Under the pieces are notes generated by a model that was not told where the DNA came from, did not search any database, and saw only the letters and a program-made list of their open reading frames with translations. A stretch of 64,000 nt of DNA from Pseudomonas guariconensis (GTDB lineage: Bacteria; Pseudomonadota; Gammaproteobacteria; Pseudomonadales; Pseudomonadaceae). Position 1 is the stretch's first letter; every line of letters starts with the position of its first letter. A program made the position numbers and the translations under genes. The stretch spans positions 186,001 to 250,000 of the forward strand of contig NZ_FMYX01000007.1 in the NCBI RefSeq assembly GCF_900102675.1, in the 5' to 3' direction. Below are positions 40,032-50,735 of this stretch, in pieces.

Positions 40032-40850
40032 TTAGCGTTTCATGTGCTCGGGCAGGTGTGGCTGGATGGCAGTCAGCACGGCCTTGAAGCACTTGATGTT
40101 GCCGGCGACGATGTGGCCTTTGTCGAGGAAGTCGTGGCCGCCATTGAAGTCGCTCACCAGTCCACCAGCTTCCTGGATCAGCAGTACACCAGCGGCCATG
40201 TCCCACTCGGACAGGCCCGACTCCCAGAAGGCGTCGAAACGGCCGGCAGCAACATAGGCCAGGTCCAGGCTCGCGGAGCCGGCCCGACGGATGCCGGCGG
40301 TCTGGCCAGTCAGGGCGCGGAACATACCCAGGTAGTTGTCCAGATCGGCCATCTGGTTGTCGCGGAACGGGAAGCCGGTACCCAGCAGGGCGCCTTCCAG
40401 GCTGGTGCGCGAGCTGACGCGCAGGCGACGGCCGTTGAGTTGCGCGCCGCGACCCCGGCTGGCGGTGAATTCTTCCTGGCGAACCGGATCGACGATGACG
40501 GCGTGCTCAAGGCGGCCACGGTACTTGCAGGCGATGCTGACGGCGAAGTGAGGAACGCCACGCAGGAAGTTGGTGGTACCGTCCAGTGGGTCGATGATCC
40601 ACAGGTAGTCCTTGCCTTCCTCGCCGGAGCCGGCGTGCAGGCCGGTCTCTTCACCCTGGATGGAGTGGTTCGGGTAGGCCTTGCGCAGGGCGTTGACGAT
40701 GGTCTGCTCGGCGGCGCGATCGACTTCGGAGACGTAATCCTTGGCGTCTTTCTCGTCGACCTTGAGGCTATCCAGGCGTTCGATGGAGCGGAAAATCAGT
40801 TCACTGGCGCTGCGAGCGGCGCGCAGCGCGATATTCAGCATAGGCTGCAT
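40032..40850 (-). CDS. suhB: Inositol-1-monophosphatase SuhB
   Basis: A 272-residue Mg-dependent phosphatase. Metal and catalytic motifs are present: GEETG, WIIDPLDGTTNFLRG and WDMAAGVLLIQEAGG. In bacteria SuhB also acts with Nus factors in rRNA transcription antitermination and folding. The ATG giving MQPMLNIALRAARSA matches the family start. It is the only minus-strand gene in the block 33.8-59.7 kb and is divergent from trmJ. Confidence 0.95.
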   Translation of the reverse strand: MQPMLNIALRAARSASELIFRSIERLDSLKVDEKDAKDYVSEVDRAAEQTIVNALRKAYPNHSIQGEETGLHAGSGEEGKDYLWIIDPLDGTTNFLRGVPHFAVSIACKYRGRLEHAVIVDPVRQEEFTASRGRGAQLNGRRLRVSSRTSLEGALLGTGFPFRDNQMADLDNYLGMFRALTGQTAGIRRAGSASLDLAYVAAGRFDAFWESGLSEWDMAAGVLLIQEAGGLVSDFNGGHDFLDKGHIVAGNIKCFKAVLTAIQPHLPEHMKR

Positions 40851-41000
40851 GGGCGTTTCACCTGGGATGTTAAAGAAGAAAGCCGCACATTCTATCAGAA
40901 AACTGTTCCGGCAGAAGGGTGACATTTGCTTTCATGGCGTTACGTCTGTCGGTTCTGTAAGATCGACTCCCCCTTTTCCTGTCTCTGTGAGCTCTACACC

Positions 41001-41771
41001 TTGCTGCAAAATATTCGTGTTGTTCTGGTCAATACCAGCCACCCCGGCAATATCGGCGGCGCTGCGCGAGCCATGAAAAACATGGGCTTGTCGCGCCTGG
41101 TGCTGGTCCAGCCACTGGATTTCCCTTCGGTGGACGCCACCGCCCGCGCATCCGGCGCCGATGACGTGCTGGAAAACGCCCAAGTGGTCGACAGCCTGGA
41201 AGCGGCGCTGGTCGGCTGCAGTCTGGCGATCGGCACCAGTGCCCGCGATCGCAGCATTCCCTGGCCCTTGCTCGACCCCCGCGAATGCGGTGCAAAGACC
41301 GTCGAGCAGGCGGGGGCTGGTGAGGAAATCGCCCTGGTGTTCGGTCGTGAGCACGCCGGTCTGACCAACGAAGAGCTGCAGCGATGTCACTTCCACGTGC
41401 ACATTCCCTCGAACCCCGACTTCAGTTCGCTGAACCTTGCCGCCGCGGTCCAGGTGCTCGCCTACGAGGTGCGCATGGCTTGGCTGGCGGCACAAGGTTC
41501 GCCAACCAAGGTCGAGAAGTTCGAAGCCAACTCGCTGCGTAGCGGTGAGCTGGCGACCATGGACGAAATGGAGCTGTTCTACGAACACCTGGAGAAGACC
41601 CTGGTGGAAATCGGCTTCCTCGACCCTGAAAAGCCCAAGCACCTGATGCCGCGACTGCGCAGGCTCTATGGGCGCAGCTCGGTCAATCGTTCGGAAATGA
41701 GCATTTTGCGCGGCATTCTCACCGAGACCCAGAAAGTCGCCCGGGGCGAGCCGCATAAACGGAAGGACTAG
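41001..41771 (+). CDS. trmJ: tRNA (cytidine/uridine-2'-O-)-methyltransferase TrmJ
   Basis: A 256-residue SPOUT methyltransferase acting on position 32 of tRNAs. Motifs: IRVVLVNTSHPGNIGGAARA, LVFGREHAGLTNEEL and IPSNPDFSSLNLAAAVQVLA. The start is TTG at 41001, giving the family N-terminus (M)LQNIRVV; no ATG fits and the ribosome site is weak. cysE starts 6 bp after the stop. Confidence 0.94.
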   Translation: MLQNIRVVLVNTSHPGNIGGAARAMKNMGLSRLVLVQPLDFPSVDATARASGADDVLENAQVVDSLEAALVGCSLAIGTSARDRSIPWPLLDPRECGAKTVEQAGAGEEIALVFGREHAGLTNEELQRCHFHVHIPSNPDFSSLNLAAAVQVLAYEVRMAWLAAQGSPTKVEKFEANSLRSGELATMDEMELFYEHLEKTLVEIGFLDPEKPKHLMPRLRRLYGRSSVNRSEMSILRGILTETQKVARGEPHKRKD

Positions 41772-41777
41772 AAAGAG

Positions 41778-42563
41778 ATGTTCGAGCGTCTGCGTGAAGA
41801 TATCCAGAGCGTATTCCATCGGGACCCGGCGGCGCGCAACGCCTTCGAGGTGCTGACCTGCTACCCGGGCATGCATGCAATCTGGCTGCACCGCCTGGGC
41901 CACGCATTGTGGATTCGTGACTTCAAGTGGCTGGCGCGCCTGGTGTCGAACTTCGGTCGCTGGCTCACCGGCATCGAGATCCATCCGGGAGCGACCATCG
42001 GACGGCGCTTCTTCATCGACCATGGCATGGGCATCGTCATCGGCGAAACCGCCGAAATTGGCGACGACGTCACCCTCTACCAGGGCGTGACCCTCGGCGG
42101 CACCAGCTGGAACAAGGGTAAGCGCCATCCGACCCTCGAGAATGGCGTGGTGGTGGGGGCGGGCGCCAAGGTGCTTGGTCCGTTCACCGTCGGGGCCGGG
42201 GCCAAGATAGGCTCCAACGCCGTGGTCACCAAGGCAGTGCCTGCGGGTGCCACAGCGGTCGGCATTCCGGGGCGTATCATCGTCAAGACCGAGGACACCG
42301 AGGTCGAAGCCAAGCGCAAGGCCATGGCTGAAAAAATCGGTTTCGATGCCTACGGCGTCAGTGGCGATATGCCTGACCCAGTTGCCCGTGCGATCGGTCA
42401 GATGCTCGATCATCTGCAAGCGGTCGACGAGCGGCTGGAAGGTATGTGCGGGGCGCTGACCAAACTCGGTAGCGATTATTGCGGCAAGGAGCTGCCTGCG
42501 CTGCCCGAGGAAGACTTCGTCGAAGTTAAGCAAGCCGCACAGAGCGACACTCAGCCGCATTGA
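41778..42563 (+). CDS. cysE: Serine O-acetyltransferase CysE
   Basis: A 261-residue left-handed beta-helix acetyltransferase, first step of cysteine synthesis. Key motifs: [20 protein letters not shown] with the catalytic His/Asp, then [20 protein letters not shown]. It is of the epsilon-proteobacterial/Isc-linked short N-terminus type with a longer C-terminal tail. Placement directly before isc links cysteine supply to Fe-S cluster synthesis. Confidence 0.95.
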   Translation: MFERLREDIQSVFHRDPAARNAFEVLTCYPGMHAIWLHRLGHALWIRDFKWLARLVSNFGRWLTGIEIHPGATIGRRFFIDHGMGIVIGETAEIGDDVTLYQGVTLGGTSWNKGKRHPTLENGVVVGAGAKVLGPFTVGAGAKIGSNAVVTKAVPAGATAVGIPGRIIVKTEDTEVEAKRKAMAEKIGFDAYGVSGDMPDPVARAIGQMLDHLQAVDERLEGMCGALTKLGSDYCGKELPALPEEDFVEVKQAAQSDTQPH

Positions 42564-42661
42564 TTACGGCGCCATGACACACGGGGCGTGTGCTCGCGCC
42601 CCTGGTCTGTTAAACTCGCGCCCGCCTCCCTGATGCAAACCCGACTAAAGCAGTAGGTCTA

Positions 42662-42694
42662 ATAGTTGACTTAAATGCTCGGGAATCGCATACT
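42662..42694 (+). promoter_or_regulatory. iscR promoter with overlapping IscR type-1 site
   Basis: The -35 TTGACT (42666-42671), 17-bp spacer and -10 CATACT (42689-42694) form a good promoter. A 25-bp segment at 42662-42686 agrees at 21 positions with the IscR type-1 consensus as I remember it (ATAsyyGACT ... AGTCrrSTAT) and covers the -35. Holo-IscR would thus repress its own operon. Confidence 0.75.
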
Positions 42695-42731
42695 CGCTCA
42701 CATCCTGTAACTCCCGTGGTACCCATTAGCC

Positions 42732-43223
42732 ATGCGACTGACTACCAAAGGCCGATATGCCGTGACCGCCATGCTCGATCTGGCGTTGCACGCGCAGCAT
42801 GGGCCGGTGTCTTTGGCCGACATTTCCGAGCGCCAGGGCATTTCCCTCTCTTATCTGGAGCAGCTGTTCGCCAAGTTGCGCCGCAGCAGCCTGGTTTCCA
42901 GCGTGCGCGGCCCGGGTGGCGGCTACCAGCTGTCGCGGGGCATGGAAACCATCCAGGTGGCCCAGGTCATCGATGCGGTCAACGAATCGGTCGATGCCAC
43001 CCGTTGCCAGGGCCTGGGGGACTGTCACGCCGGTGACACCTGTCTGACCCATCACCTGTGGTGCGACCTCAGCCAGCAGATCCATGAATTCCTTAGCGGT
43101 ATCAGCCTGGCCGACCTCGTCATGCGCCGCGAGGTGCAGGAAGTCGCCCACCGCCAGGACCTGCGACGCGTCGCGGGCCGTACCGCCCAGCTGGACAAGA
43201 TTGAGACGTCCGCCGTCGACTGA
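42732..43223 (+). CDS. iscR: Fe-S cluster regulator IscR
   Basis: A 163-residue Rrf2-family repressor. The N-terminus [20 protein letters not shown] and winged helix are typical. The 2Fe-2S ligands are the C-x5-C-x5-C set in [13 protein letters not shown] plus a nearby His. It is the first gene of the isc operon and is preceded by its own type-1 site. Confidence 0.97.
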   Translation: MRLTTKGRYAVTAMLDLALHAQHGPVSLADISERQGISLSYLEQLFAKLRRSSLVSSVRGPGGGYQLSRGMETIQVAQVIDAVNESVDATRCQGLGDCHAGDTCLTHHLWCDLSQQIHEFLSGISLADLVMRREVQEVAHRQDLRRVAGRTAQLDKIETSAVD

Positions 43224-43265
43224 TAGCAGCGACGAGCGACGCCACCGCCTGATAGGAGATACTCA

Positions 43266-44480
43266 ATGAAGTTGCCGATCTACCTCGATTACTCCGCGAC
43301 CACTCCGGTCGATCCCCGTGTCGCCCAGAAGATGGCCGACTGCCTGCTGGTCGACGGGAACTTCGGTAATCCGGCCTCGCGCTCCCACGTCTTCGGCTGG
43401 AAAGCCGAGGAAGCGGTCGAGAACGGCCGTCGCCAAGTCGCCGAGCTGATCAACGCCGACCCGCGCGAGATCGTCTGGACCAGCGGTGCCACCGAGTCCG
43501 ACAACCTCGCCCTCAAAGGCGTGGCGCACTTCTATCAGACCAAGGGCAAGCACATCATCACCTCCAAGATCGAGCACAAAGCGGTCCTGGATACCGCTCG
43601 CCAGCTCGAGCGTGAAGGTTTCGAAGTCACCTACCTGGAGCCGGGTGAAGACGGCATCGTCACCCCGGCAATGGTCGAGGCTGCACTGCGCGAAGACACC
43701 ATCCTGGTCTCGCTGATGCACGTGAACAACGAAGTCGGCTCGATCAACGACATCGCCGCCATCGGTGAGCTGACCCGCTCGCGTGGTGTGCTGTTCCATG
43801 TCGACGCCGCGCAGTCGGCCGGCAAGGTCGAGATCGACCTGCAGAAGCTCAAGGTCGACCTGATGTCGTTCTCGGCGCACAAGGTCTATGGTCCGAAGGG
43901 CATCGGCGCGCTGTACGTCAGCCGCAAACCACGTGTACGCCTGGAAGCCATCATCCATGGTGGTGGTCATGAGCGCGGCATGCGTTCAGGCACCCTGCCG
44001 ACCCACCAGATCGTCGGCATGGGCGAGGCCTTCGCCATCGCCAAGCAGGAAATGGCCGCCGAGAACGCGCGCATCAAGGCCCTGAGCGACCGCTTCTTCG
44101 AGCAGGTATCCAACCTCGAAGAGCTGTACGTCAACGGCAGCCGCACTGCCCGCGTGCCGCACAACCTGAACCTGAGCTTCAACTACGTTGAAGGCGAATC
44201 GCTGCTGATGTCGCTCAAGGACATCGCCGTATCGTCCGGTTCGGCCTGTACCTCCGCTTCGCTCGAGCCGTCCTATGTGCTGCGCGCCCTGGGGCGCAAC
44301 GACGAACTGGCGCACAGCTCGATCCGCTTTTCCTTCGGCCGCTTCACCACCGAGGAAGAAGTCGACTACGCCGCGCAGAAAGTCTGCGAGGCCGTGAACA
44401 AACTGCGTGAGCTGTCGCCGCTGTGGGACATGTACAAAGACGGCGTTGACATCTCCAAGATCGAGTGGGCCGCCCACTAA
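43266..44480 (+). CDS. iscS: Cysteine desulfurase IscS
   Basis: A 404-residue PLP enzyme that supplies persulfide sulfur to IscU and to tRNA thiolation. The PLP Lys is in [12 protein letters not shown] and the mobile catalytic Cys is in [17 protein letters not shown]. Length matches group I NifS/IscS proteins. It starts 42 bp after iscR. Confidence 0.98.
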   Translation: MKLPIYLDYSATTPVDPRVAQKMADCLLVDGNFGNPASRSHVFGWKAEEAVENGRRQVAELINADPREIVWTSGATESDNLALKGVAHFYQTKGKHIITSKIEHKAVLDTARQLEREGFEVTYLEPGEDGIVTPAMVEAALREDTILVSLMHVNNEVGSINDIAAIGELTRSRGVLFHVDAAQSAGKVEIDLQKLKVDLMSFSAHKVYGPKGIGALYVSRKPRVRLEAIIHGGGHERGMRSGTLPTHQIVGMGEAFAIAKQEMAAENARIKALSDRFFEQVSNLEELYVNGSRTARVPHNLNLSFNYVEGESLLMSLKDIAVSSGSACTSASLEPSYVLRALGRNDELAHSSIRFSFGRFTTEEEVDYAAQKVCEAVNKLRELSPLWDMYKDGVDISKIEWAAH

Positions 44481-44526
44481 GCAGTCGCCAGCAAGAGCGG
44501 CTCCCTGATGAGGAAGGAATTGCACC

Positions 44527-44913
44527 ATGGCATACAGTGAAAAGGTCATCGACCACTACGAAAACCCACGCAACGTCGGCAAGATGAACGCCGATGATCC
44601 GGATGTCGGTACCGGCATGGTCGGCGCGCCGGCTTGCGGCGACGTCATGCGCCTGCAGATCAAGGTCAACGAGCAAGGCGTCATCGAAGACGCCAAGTTC
44701 AAGACCTACGGTTGTGGCTCGGCGATCGCCTCCAGCTCCCTGGCCACTGAGTGGATGAAGGGCAAGACTCTGGACGAAGCCGAGACCATCAAGAACACCC
44801 AGCTGGCCGAAGAACTGGCGTTGCCGCCGGTGAAGATCCACTGTTCGGTACTTGCCGAGGACGCCATCAAGGCGGCCGTGCGCGATTACAAGCAGAAGAA
44901 AGGCTTGCTCTAA
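44527..44913 (+). CDS. iscU: Fe-S cluster scaffold IscU
   Basis: A 128-residue scaffold on which 2Fe-2S clusters are built. The three ligand Cys lie in GAPACGDVM, YGCGSAIASS and KIHCSVLAEDA. The HscA-recognition LPPVK motif is intact just before the third Cys. Confidence 0.98.
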   Translation: MAYSEKVIDHYENPRNVGKMNADDPDVGTGMVGAPACGDVMRLQIKVNEQGVIEDAKFKTYGCGSAIASSSLATEWMKGKTLDEAETIKNTQLAEELALPPVKIHCSVLAEDAIKAAVRDYKQKKGLL

Positions 44914-44955
44914 GTCGCCTGTCGCAAGGCCACTGACGTTGAGGAAAGAGTTCCG

Positions 44956-45279
44956 ATGGCTATCAGCATGACAGAAGCCGCCGCCAACCACGTGCGGCGT
45001 TCCCTCGAAGGGCGCGGCAAGGGCGAAGGCATCCGCCTGGGCGTGCGCACCACCGGCTGCTCGGGCTTGGCTTACGTCCTGGAGTTCGTTGATGAGCTGG
45101 CCGCCGAAGACCAAGTGTTCGAGAACCATGGCGTGAAGGTCATCATCGACCCGAAGAGCCTGGTGTACCTCGATGGCACCGAGCTGGACTTCGTCAAGGA
45201 AGGGTTGAACGAAGGCTTCAAGTTCAACAACCCCAACGTGCGCGGTGAGTGTGGCTGCGGCGAAAGCTTCAATGTCTGA
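44956..45279 (+). CDS. iscA: Fe-S assembly/carrier protein IscA
   Basis: A 107-residue A-type carrier with the three conserved Cys: TTGCSGLAY and the C-terminal GECGCGESF. It takes clusters from the scaffold to apo-targets. It lies 8 bp before hscB. Confidence 0.97.
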   Translation: MAISMTEAAANHVRRSLEGRGKGEGIRLGVRTTGCSGLAYVLEFVDELAAEDQVFENHGVKVIIDPKSLVYLDGTELDFVKEGLNEGFKFNNPNVRGECGCGESFNV

Positions 45280-45287
45280 GGCTTGAC

Positions 45288-45809
45288 GTGGGTACTCCTT
45301 GCCATTTCGCTCTGTTTGACCTCCAGCCTGGTTTCCGTCTGGACCTCGATAAACTGGCCAATCGCTATCGCGAGCTGGCCCGTGAGGTCCATCCGGACCG
45401 TTTCGCCGATGCCTCCGAGCGTGAGCAGCGCGTGGCGCTGGAAAAATCGGCGGCACTGAACGACGCCTACCAGACTCTGCGCAGCGCACCGCGCCGTGCC
45501 CGTTACCTGCTGGCCATCAGTGGCCATGAAGTGCCCCAGGAAGTCACCGTGCACGACCCGGACTTCCTCCTGCAACAGATGCAGTGGCGCGAAGAGCTCG
45601 AAGAGCTGCAGGACGAAGCCGATCTGGAAGGTGTGGCGGTGTTCAAGAAGCGCCTGAAGGCTGCGCAGGAGACGTTGAACGAGGACTTCGCCGCCTGCTG
45701 GGACGTGGCTGGCGAGCGTGACAGGGCCGAGCGCCTGATGCGCCGCATGCAGTTCCTCGACAAGCTCGCCCAGGAAGTGCGCCAACTCGAAGAGCGCCTC
45801 GACGATTAA
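45288..45809 (+). CDS. hscB: Co-chaperone HscB
   Basis: A 173-residue J-domain protein that brings IscU to HscA. The HPD motif is in [17 protein letters not shown]-terminal three-helix bundle follows. Start: GTG at 45288 with GAGG 6 nt upstream, giving (M)[15 protein letters not shown]; a longer frame overlapping iscA was rejected. Confidence 0.95.
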   Translation: MGTPCHFALFDLQPGFRLDLDKLANRYRELAREVHPDRFADASEREQRVALEKSAALNDAYQTLRSAPRRARYLLAISGHEVPQEVTVHDPDFLLQQMQWREELEELQDEADLEGVAVFKKRLKAAQETLNEDFAACWDVAGERDRAERLMRRMQFLDKLAQEVRQLEERLDD

Positions 45810-45852
45810 CTCCGGCGTTGCCCGTGACGACGCCTAAGGTACTCAGATAAGC

Positions 45853-47715
45853 ATGGCCCTACTGCAGATCGCCGAACCCGGTCAAAGCCCTCAGCCTCAC
45901 CAGCGTCGCCTGGCGGTGGGGATTGACCTGGGCACCACCAACTCCTTGGTCGCTGCCGTGCGCAGTGGTCGCAGCGAACCCCTGCCCGATGAGCAGGGCA
46001 ACGTCATTTTGCCGTCCGCGGTGCGCTACCTCGACGGCCGCAGCGAAGTCGGCCTGGCTGCGCGCGAAGCCGCTTCAAGCGACCCGCTCAACACCATTCT
46101 TTCGGTCAAGCGCCTGATGGGGCGTGGCTTGGCCGACGTCAAGCAATTGGGTGAGCAACTGCCGTACCGCTTCGTCGGCGGCGAGTCGCATATGCCGTTC
46201 ATCGAAACTGTCCAGGGGCCCAAGAGCCCGGTGGAAGTGTCTGCAGACATTCTCAAGGTATTGCGCCAGCGCGCCGAGCAGACCCTCGGTGGTGAGCTGG
46301 TGGGGGCTGTGATCACCGTTCCGGCCTATTTCGACGATGCCCAGCGCCAAGCCACCAAGGACGCTGCGCGCCTGGCCGGTCTTAATGTCTTGCGCCTGCT
46401 CAACGAGCCTACCGCAGCTGCCGTGGCCTATGGCCTGGACCAGAACGCTGAAGGGCTGGTGGCCATCTATGACCTGGGTGGTGGCACCTTCGATATTTCC
46501 ATCCTGCGCCTGACCGGTGGTGTCTTCGAAGTCCTCGCCACTGGCGGCGACACGGCCTTGGGTGGCGACGATTTCGACCATGCCATCGCCGGCTGGATCA
46601 TCGAACAGGCCGGTCTTTCGTCCGACCTTGACCCGTCTGCCCAGCGCCAGCTGTTGCAGGCTGCCTGTGCTGCCAAAGAAGCCCTGACCGACGCCGATGT
46701 CGTCAGCGTGCGTCATGGCGACTGGCACGGAGAGTTGAGCCGTGCCGGTTTCGAAGCGCTGATCGAACCGCTCATTGCCCGTAGCCTCAAGGCCTGCCGC
46801 CGCGCCGTGCGCGACAGTGGCGTTGAGCTCGAGGAGGTCGGTGCGGTGGTGATGGTCGGTGGATCGACCCGCGTACCTCGCGTTCGCGAGGCGGTGGGTG
46901 GCCTGTTCGGCCGTACTCCGCTGACTTCGATCGATCCGGACCAAGTGGTTGCCATCGGTGCTGCCATCCAGGCCGATACGCTGGCCGGCAACCGTCGTGA
47001 AGGCGGCGAACTGCTCTTGCTGGACGTCATCCCGCTGTCCCTGGGCCTGGAAACCATGGGCGGGCTGATGGAGAAGGTGATCCCGCGCAACACGACCATT
47101 CCGGTGGCTCGCGCGCAGGAGTTCACCACCTACAAGGATGGCCAGTCGGCCATGATGATCCACGTCCTGCAGGGCGAGCGCGAGCTGATCAGCGATTGCC
47201 GTTCGCTGGCGCGCTTCGAGCTGCGCGGCATCCCGGCCATGGTGGCGGGCGCGGCGAAGATCCGCGTCACCTTCCAGGTGGATGCCGATGGCCTGCTCAG
47301 CGTCTCGGCCCGTGAGCTGGGTTCGGGCGTTGAGTCCAGTATCCAGGTCAAGCCGTCTTATGGGCTGACCGACGGCGAAATCGCCCGCATGCTCAAGGAT
47401 TCCTTCGAGCATGCCGGTTCCGACAAGCAGGCGCGCCAGTTGCGCGAGCATCAGGTCGACGCTGAACGCCTGCTCGAAGCGGTGCAGGGCGCCTTGGATG
47501 CCGATGGCGATCGACTGCTCAGCAGCGAAGAGCGCGAAGCGATCGAGTACCAGATGCAAGAATTGCGTGATTTGCTCAGCGGCACCGATGGCGCGGCCAT
47601 CGAGCAGCAGACCAAGCGTCTGTCGCAGGTGACCGATGCATTTGCCGCCCGTCGCCTTGATTCGACGGTCAAAGCCGCACTGGCCGGGCGCAACCTGAAT
47701 GAGATCGAGGAGTAA
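45853..47715 (+). CDS. hscA: Fe-S cluster chaperone HscA (Hsp70 family)
   Basis: A 620-residue specialised Hsp70. The ATPase domain contains [47 protein letters not shown] and [17 protein letters not shown]; the substrate domain follows from about residue 385. It acts with HscB to release clusters from IscU. fdx starts 3 bp downstream. Confidence 0.97.
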   Translation: MALLQIAEPGQSPQPHQRRLAVGIDLGTTNSLVAAVRSGRSEPLPDEQGNVILPSAVRYLDGRSEVGLAAREAASSDPLNTILSVKRLMGRGLADVKQLGEQLPYRFVGGESHMPFIETVQGPKSPVEVSADILKVLRQRAEQTLGGELVGAVITVPAYFDDAQRQATKDAARLAGLNVLRLLNEPTAAAVAYGLDQNAEGLVAIYDLGGGTFDISILRLTGGVFEVLATGGDTALGGDDFDHAIAGWIIEQAGLSSDLDPSAQRQLLQAACAAKEALTDADVVSVRHGDWHGELSRAGFEALIEPLIARSLKACRRAVRDSGVELEEVGAVVMVGGSTRVPRVREAVGGLFGRTPLTSIDPDQVVAIGAAIQADTLAGNRREGGELLLLDVIPLSLGLETMGGLMEKVIPRNTTIPVARAQEFTTYKDGQSAMMIHVLQGERELISDCRSLARFELRGIPAMVAGAAKIRVTFQVDADGLLSVSARELGSGVESSIQVKPSYGLTDGEIARMLKDSFEHAGSDKQARQLREHQVDAERLLEAVQGALDADGDRLLSSEEREAIEYQMQELRDLLSGTDGAAIEQQTKRLSQVTDAFAARRLDSTVKAALAGRNLNEIEE

Positions 47716-47718
47716 CCG

Positions 47719-48060
47719 ATGCCCCAGGTGATTTTCCTGCCGCACGAGAAGTTCTGCCCGGATGGGCTGGTGGTGGAGGTGGAGCCAGGCACCAATATCC
47801 TGGAGTTGGCTCACGAGCACCACATCGAAATGGAGAGCGCCTGCGGTGGCGTTTGTGCCTGCACCACCTGTCATTGCATCGTCCGCGAGGGTTTCGACTC
47901 GCTGGAGGAAGCCGATGAGCTGGAAGAGGATATGCTGGACAAGGCCTGGGGTCTGGAGGCGCAATCGCGTCTGGCCTGCCAGGTGATCGTCGGGGAAGAA
48001 GACCTGACCATCGAGATTCCCAAGTATTCGCTCAACCACGCCGCCGAAGCGCCGCACTGA
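47719..48060 (+). CDS. fdx: Isc-type 2Fe-2S ferredoxin Fdx
   Basis: A 113-residue adrenodoxin-type ferredoxin that donates electrons during cluster assembly. The ligands are in CGGVCACTTCHC and a fourth in RLACQV. It lies between hscA and iscX, as in other isc operons. Confidence 0.96.
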   Translation: MPQVIFLPHEKFCPDGLVVEVEPGTNILELAHEHHIEMESACGGVCACTTCHCIVREGFDSLEEADELEEDMLDKAWGLEAQSRLACQVIVGEEDLTIEIPKYSLNHAAEAPH

Positions 48061-48069
48061 GGTTTCAGC

Positions 48070-48270
48070 ATGAGCCTGAAATGGATTGATGTACTTGAGA
48101 TCGCCATCCAGCTTGCGGAAAGCAAGCCGGACGTCGATCCTCGTTATGTGAATTTCGTCGATCTGCACCGCTGGGTGCTGGCTTTGCCAGAGTTCAGCGA
48201 CGATCCGTCACGCGGCGGTGAGAAGGTGCTCGAGGCCATCCAGGCGGCCTGGATCGAAGAAGCCGACTGA
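48070..48270 (+). CDS. iscX: IscX (YfhJ), Fe-S assembly modulator
   Basis: A 66-residue acidic protein (LKWIDVLEIAIQLAESKPDV; FVDLHRWVLALPEFSD) that binds IscS and iron and tunes cluster assembly. It is the last isc gene and is followed by a hairpin terminator at 48301. Confidence 0.95.
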   Translation: MSLKWIDVLEIAIQLAESKPDVDPRYVNFVDLHRWVLALPEFSDDPSRGGEKVLEAIQAAWIEEAD

Positions 48271-48300
48271 GCGTTACCTGCAGGTTAGGCAATCCCCTGG

Positions 48301-48331
48301 AACCCGCGTATAATTCGCGGGTTTAATTTTT
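48301..48331 (+). terminator. isc terminator that contains the ndk -10 box in its loop
   Basis: AACCCGCG / CGCGGGTT with the 7-nt loop TATAATT, followed by TAATTTTT. The loop is a perfect -10 hexamer (48309-48314), so the same DNA likely ends isc transcription and starts ndk. A weak -35 candidate is TTAGGC 18 bp upstream of the hexamer. Confidence 0.65.
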
Positions 48332-48359
48332 CGCAACACTCAATTTTCTGGAGTTATCC

Positions 48360-48791
48360 ATGGCTGTTCAACGTACTTTCTCCATCATCAAGCCTGACGC
48401 CGTCGCCAAGAACGTCATCGGCGAAATCACCACTCGTTTCGAGAAAGCCGGCCTGCGCGTCGTCGCTTCGAAAATGAAGCAACTGTCCAAAGCCGAAGCC
48501 GAAGGCTTCTACGCTGAGCACAAAGAGCGCGGTTTCTTCGCTGATCTGGTTGCCTTCATGACCTCTGGTCCAGTCATCGTTCAGGTTCTGGAAGGCGAAA
48601 ACGCCGTTCTGGCCAACCGTGAGCTGATGGGCGCTACCAACCCGAAAGAAGCTGCTGCCGGCACCATCCGCGCCGACTTCGCCGTTTCCATCGACGAGAA
48701 CGCTGTCCACGGTTCCGACTCGGAAGCTTCGGCTGCCCGCGAAATCGCTTACTTCTTCTCCGCTACCGAGCTGTGCGACCGCATTCGCTAA
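48360..48791 (+). CDS. ndk: Nucleoside diphosphate kinase Ndk
   Basis: A 143-residue enzyme that equilibrates nucleoside di- and triphosphates. N-terminus [15 protein letters not shown], and the phospho-accepting His is in [16 protein letters not shown]. Codon use suggests high expression. It lies between isc and rlmN. Confidence 0.98.
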   Translation: MAVQRTFSIIKPDAVAKNVIGEITTRFEKAGLRVVASKMKQLSKAEAEGFYAEHKERGFFADLVAFMTSGPVIVQVLEGENAVLANRELMGATNPKEAAAGTIRADFAVSIDENAVHGSDSEASAAREIAYFFSATELCDRIR

Positions 48792-48815
48792 GCGAAGCAG
48801 GTCTTGGGTGATTCC

Positions 48816-49961
48816 ATGAGTGACATGACTGGCAAGATCAACCTGTTGGGCCTGACCCTGCAGGAAATGGAAAAATTCTTCGAGTCCATCGGAGAGAAGC
48901 GTTTTCGTGCCGGTCAGGTCATGAAATGGATTCACCACTTTGGCGTCGATGATTTCGCTGCCATGACCAATGTCGGCAAGGCCTTGCGCGAAAAGCTCGA
49001 GGCCGTTGCCGAGATTCGGGCTCCGGAAGTGGTCAGCGAAGACATTTCCGCCGACGGTACCCGCAAGTGGGTGGTCCGCGTTGCCTCCGGCAGCTGCGTC
49101 GAGACCGTCTACATTCCCACCGACGATCGCGGCACCCTCTGCGTTTCGTCCCAAGCCGGCTGCGCGCTGGATTGCAGTTTCTGCTCCACCGGCAAGCAAG
49201 GCTTCAACAGCAACCTCACTGCCGCCGAAGTGATCGGCCAGGTGTGGCTTGCCAACAAATCCTTCGGGACCGTCCCGGCCAAGATCGACCGCGCCATTAC
49301 CAACGTGGTCATGATGGGCATGGGCGAACCGCTTTTGAATTTTGACAATGTCATCGCCGCCATGAAGATCATGATGGATGATCTGGGCTATGGCATTTCC
49401 AAGCGCCGCGTCACGCTTTCCACCTCGGGCGTGGTGCCGATGATCGACGAGCTGGCCAAGCACATCGATGTGTCCCTGGCCCTGTCGCTGCACGCGCCCA
49501 ATGACGAACTGCGCAACCAACTGGTACCGATCAACAAGAAGTACCCGCTGAAGATGCTGCTCGAATCGTGCATGGGCTACATGTCGACCCTGGGCGGCAA
49601 GCGTGTGCTTACCATTGAGTACACCCTGCTCAAGGACGTCAACGACCAGCCCGAGCATGCCGCCCAGATGATCGAGCTGCTGCGCGATGTGCCGTGCAAA
49701 ATCAACCTGATCCCGTTCAACCCGTTCCCGCATTCGGGCTACGAGCGGCCGAGCAACAATGCCATCCGCCGCTTCCAGGATCTGCTGCACCACGGTGGCT
49801 TCAATGTCACCACCCGCACTACCCGCGGCGAAGACATCGATGCCGCCTGTGGTCAACTGGTCGGCCAGGTCATGGATCGCACCCGTCGCAGCGAGCGCTA
49901 CATCGCCGTGCGCCAGTTGAGCGCCGATGCAGAGCGCCAAGACAACGCCCCGCGCCACTGA
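48816..49961 (+). CDS. rlmN: Dual-specificity 23S rRNA/tRNA adenine-C2 methyltransferase RlmN
   Basis: A 381-residue radical SAM enzyme that methylates A2503 of 23S rRNA and A37 of some tRNAs. The 4Fe-4S ligands are in CALDCSFC, and the second catalytic Cys near the C-terminus is in DIDAACGQL. The GEPLLNF motif is present ([12 protein letters not shown]). Start: ATG at 48816 ([12 protein letters not shown]); TTG at 48804 and ATG at 48825 are alternatives. Confidence 0.96.
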   Translation: MSDMTGKINLLGLTLQEMEKFFESIGEKRFRAGQVMKWIHHFGVDDFAAMTNVGKALREKLEAVAEIRAPEVVSEDISADGTRKWVVRVASGSCVETVYIPTDDRGTLCVSSQAGCALDCSFCSTGKQGFNSNLTAAEVIGQVWLANKSFGTVPAKIDRAITNVVMMGMGEPLLNFDNVIAAMKIMMDDLGYGISKRRVTLSTSGVVPMIDELAKHIDVSLALSLHAPNDELRNQLVPINKKYPLKMLLESCMGYMSTLGGKRVLTIEYTLLKDVNDQPEHAAQMIELLRDVPCKINLIPFNPFPHSGYERPSNNAIRRFQDLLHHGGFNVTTRTTRGEDIDAACGQLVGQVMDRTRRSERYIAVRQLSADAERQDNAPRH

Positions 49962-49973
49962 CGGTACCCGCCC

Positions 49974-50735
49974 ATGACCTTGCGCGCCGCGCTGTCGATC
50001 CTGTCGCTTTCGCTGCTGGCCGGCTGCGTGTCTGGTGGCGCAGGTGACCCTCTGGCCAGTCGCCAAGGGCGCGAAGAGGCCGGGCGGGCCTACGTGCAAT
50101 TGGGCCTGGGTTATTTGCAACAAGGTTTGACCGGGCAGGCCAAGGCTCCATTGGTGCGAGCCTTGGCACTCAACGGCGGCGATGCCGATGCCCACGCCGC
50201 GCTGGCGCTGGTGTTCCAGGCCGAAGGCGAGCCAGAGCTGGCCGAAGCGCATTTCCGTAAGGCCCTGGCAGCGCGCCCGGGGGACACGCGTATTCGCAAC
50301 AACTACGGCAGTTTCCTTTATGCTCAGGGGCAATTTGCCAAGGCCGAGCAGATGTTTCGCCAAGCCGCCGCCGATACCCTGTATCCTGAGCGCTCGCGAA
50401 TCTACGAGAATCTTGGCCTGGTCGCCCTGAAGCTCGAGCGTCGGGACCGGGCGCATGAGTATCTGGTCAAAGCCCTGCAACTCAATCCGCAGCAACCGAA
50501 GGCGTTGCTCGAAATGGCTGAGTTGTCCTATGAAAACAGGCATTATGTGCCGGCCCGGGACTACTACGATCGTTTCAGCCAGCTGAACGACCCGAGCGCC
50601 CGTAGCCTGTTGCTGGGTAGCCGCCTTGCCCAGGCATTCGACGAGCCTGGCACGGTGGCCGAACTGGGCCAGCAATTACAACGACTTTATCCCGGTACGC
50701 CGGAATATCAGCAATACCTGTCGGAGCAACGATGA
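49974..50735 (+). CDS. pilW: Type IV pilus biogenesis/stability lipoprotein PilW (PilF)
   Basis: A 253-residue outer-membrane lipoprotein with lipobox LLAGC (Cys18) followed by about six TPR repeats (GLGYLQQGLTGQAKAPLVRA; AHFRKALAARPGDTRIRNNY). It pilots PilQ secretin assembly in P. aeruginosa. Its presence says nothing about whether a full pilus locus exists elsewhere. The stop overlaps the rodZ start by 4 nt. Confidence 0.93.
   Translation: MTLRAALSILSLSLLAGCVSGGAGDPLASRQGREEAGRAYVQLGLGYLQQGLTGQAKAPLVRALALNGGDADAHAALALVFQAEGEPELAEAHFRKALAARPGDTRIRNNYGSFLYAQGQFAKAEQMFRQAAADTLYPERSRIYENLGLVALKLERRDRAHEYLVKALQLNPQQPKALLEMAELSYENRHYVPARDYYDRFSQLNDPSARSLLLGSRLAQAFDEPGTVAELGQQLQRLYPGTPEYQQYLSEQR

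Noticed and set aside
46075..50675. Long minus-strand frames opposite hscA-fdx and ndk-rlmN-pilW
   Set aside because: They have no recognisable protein features and lie opposite strongly conserved genes.
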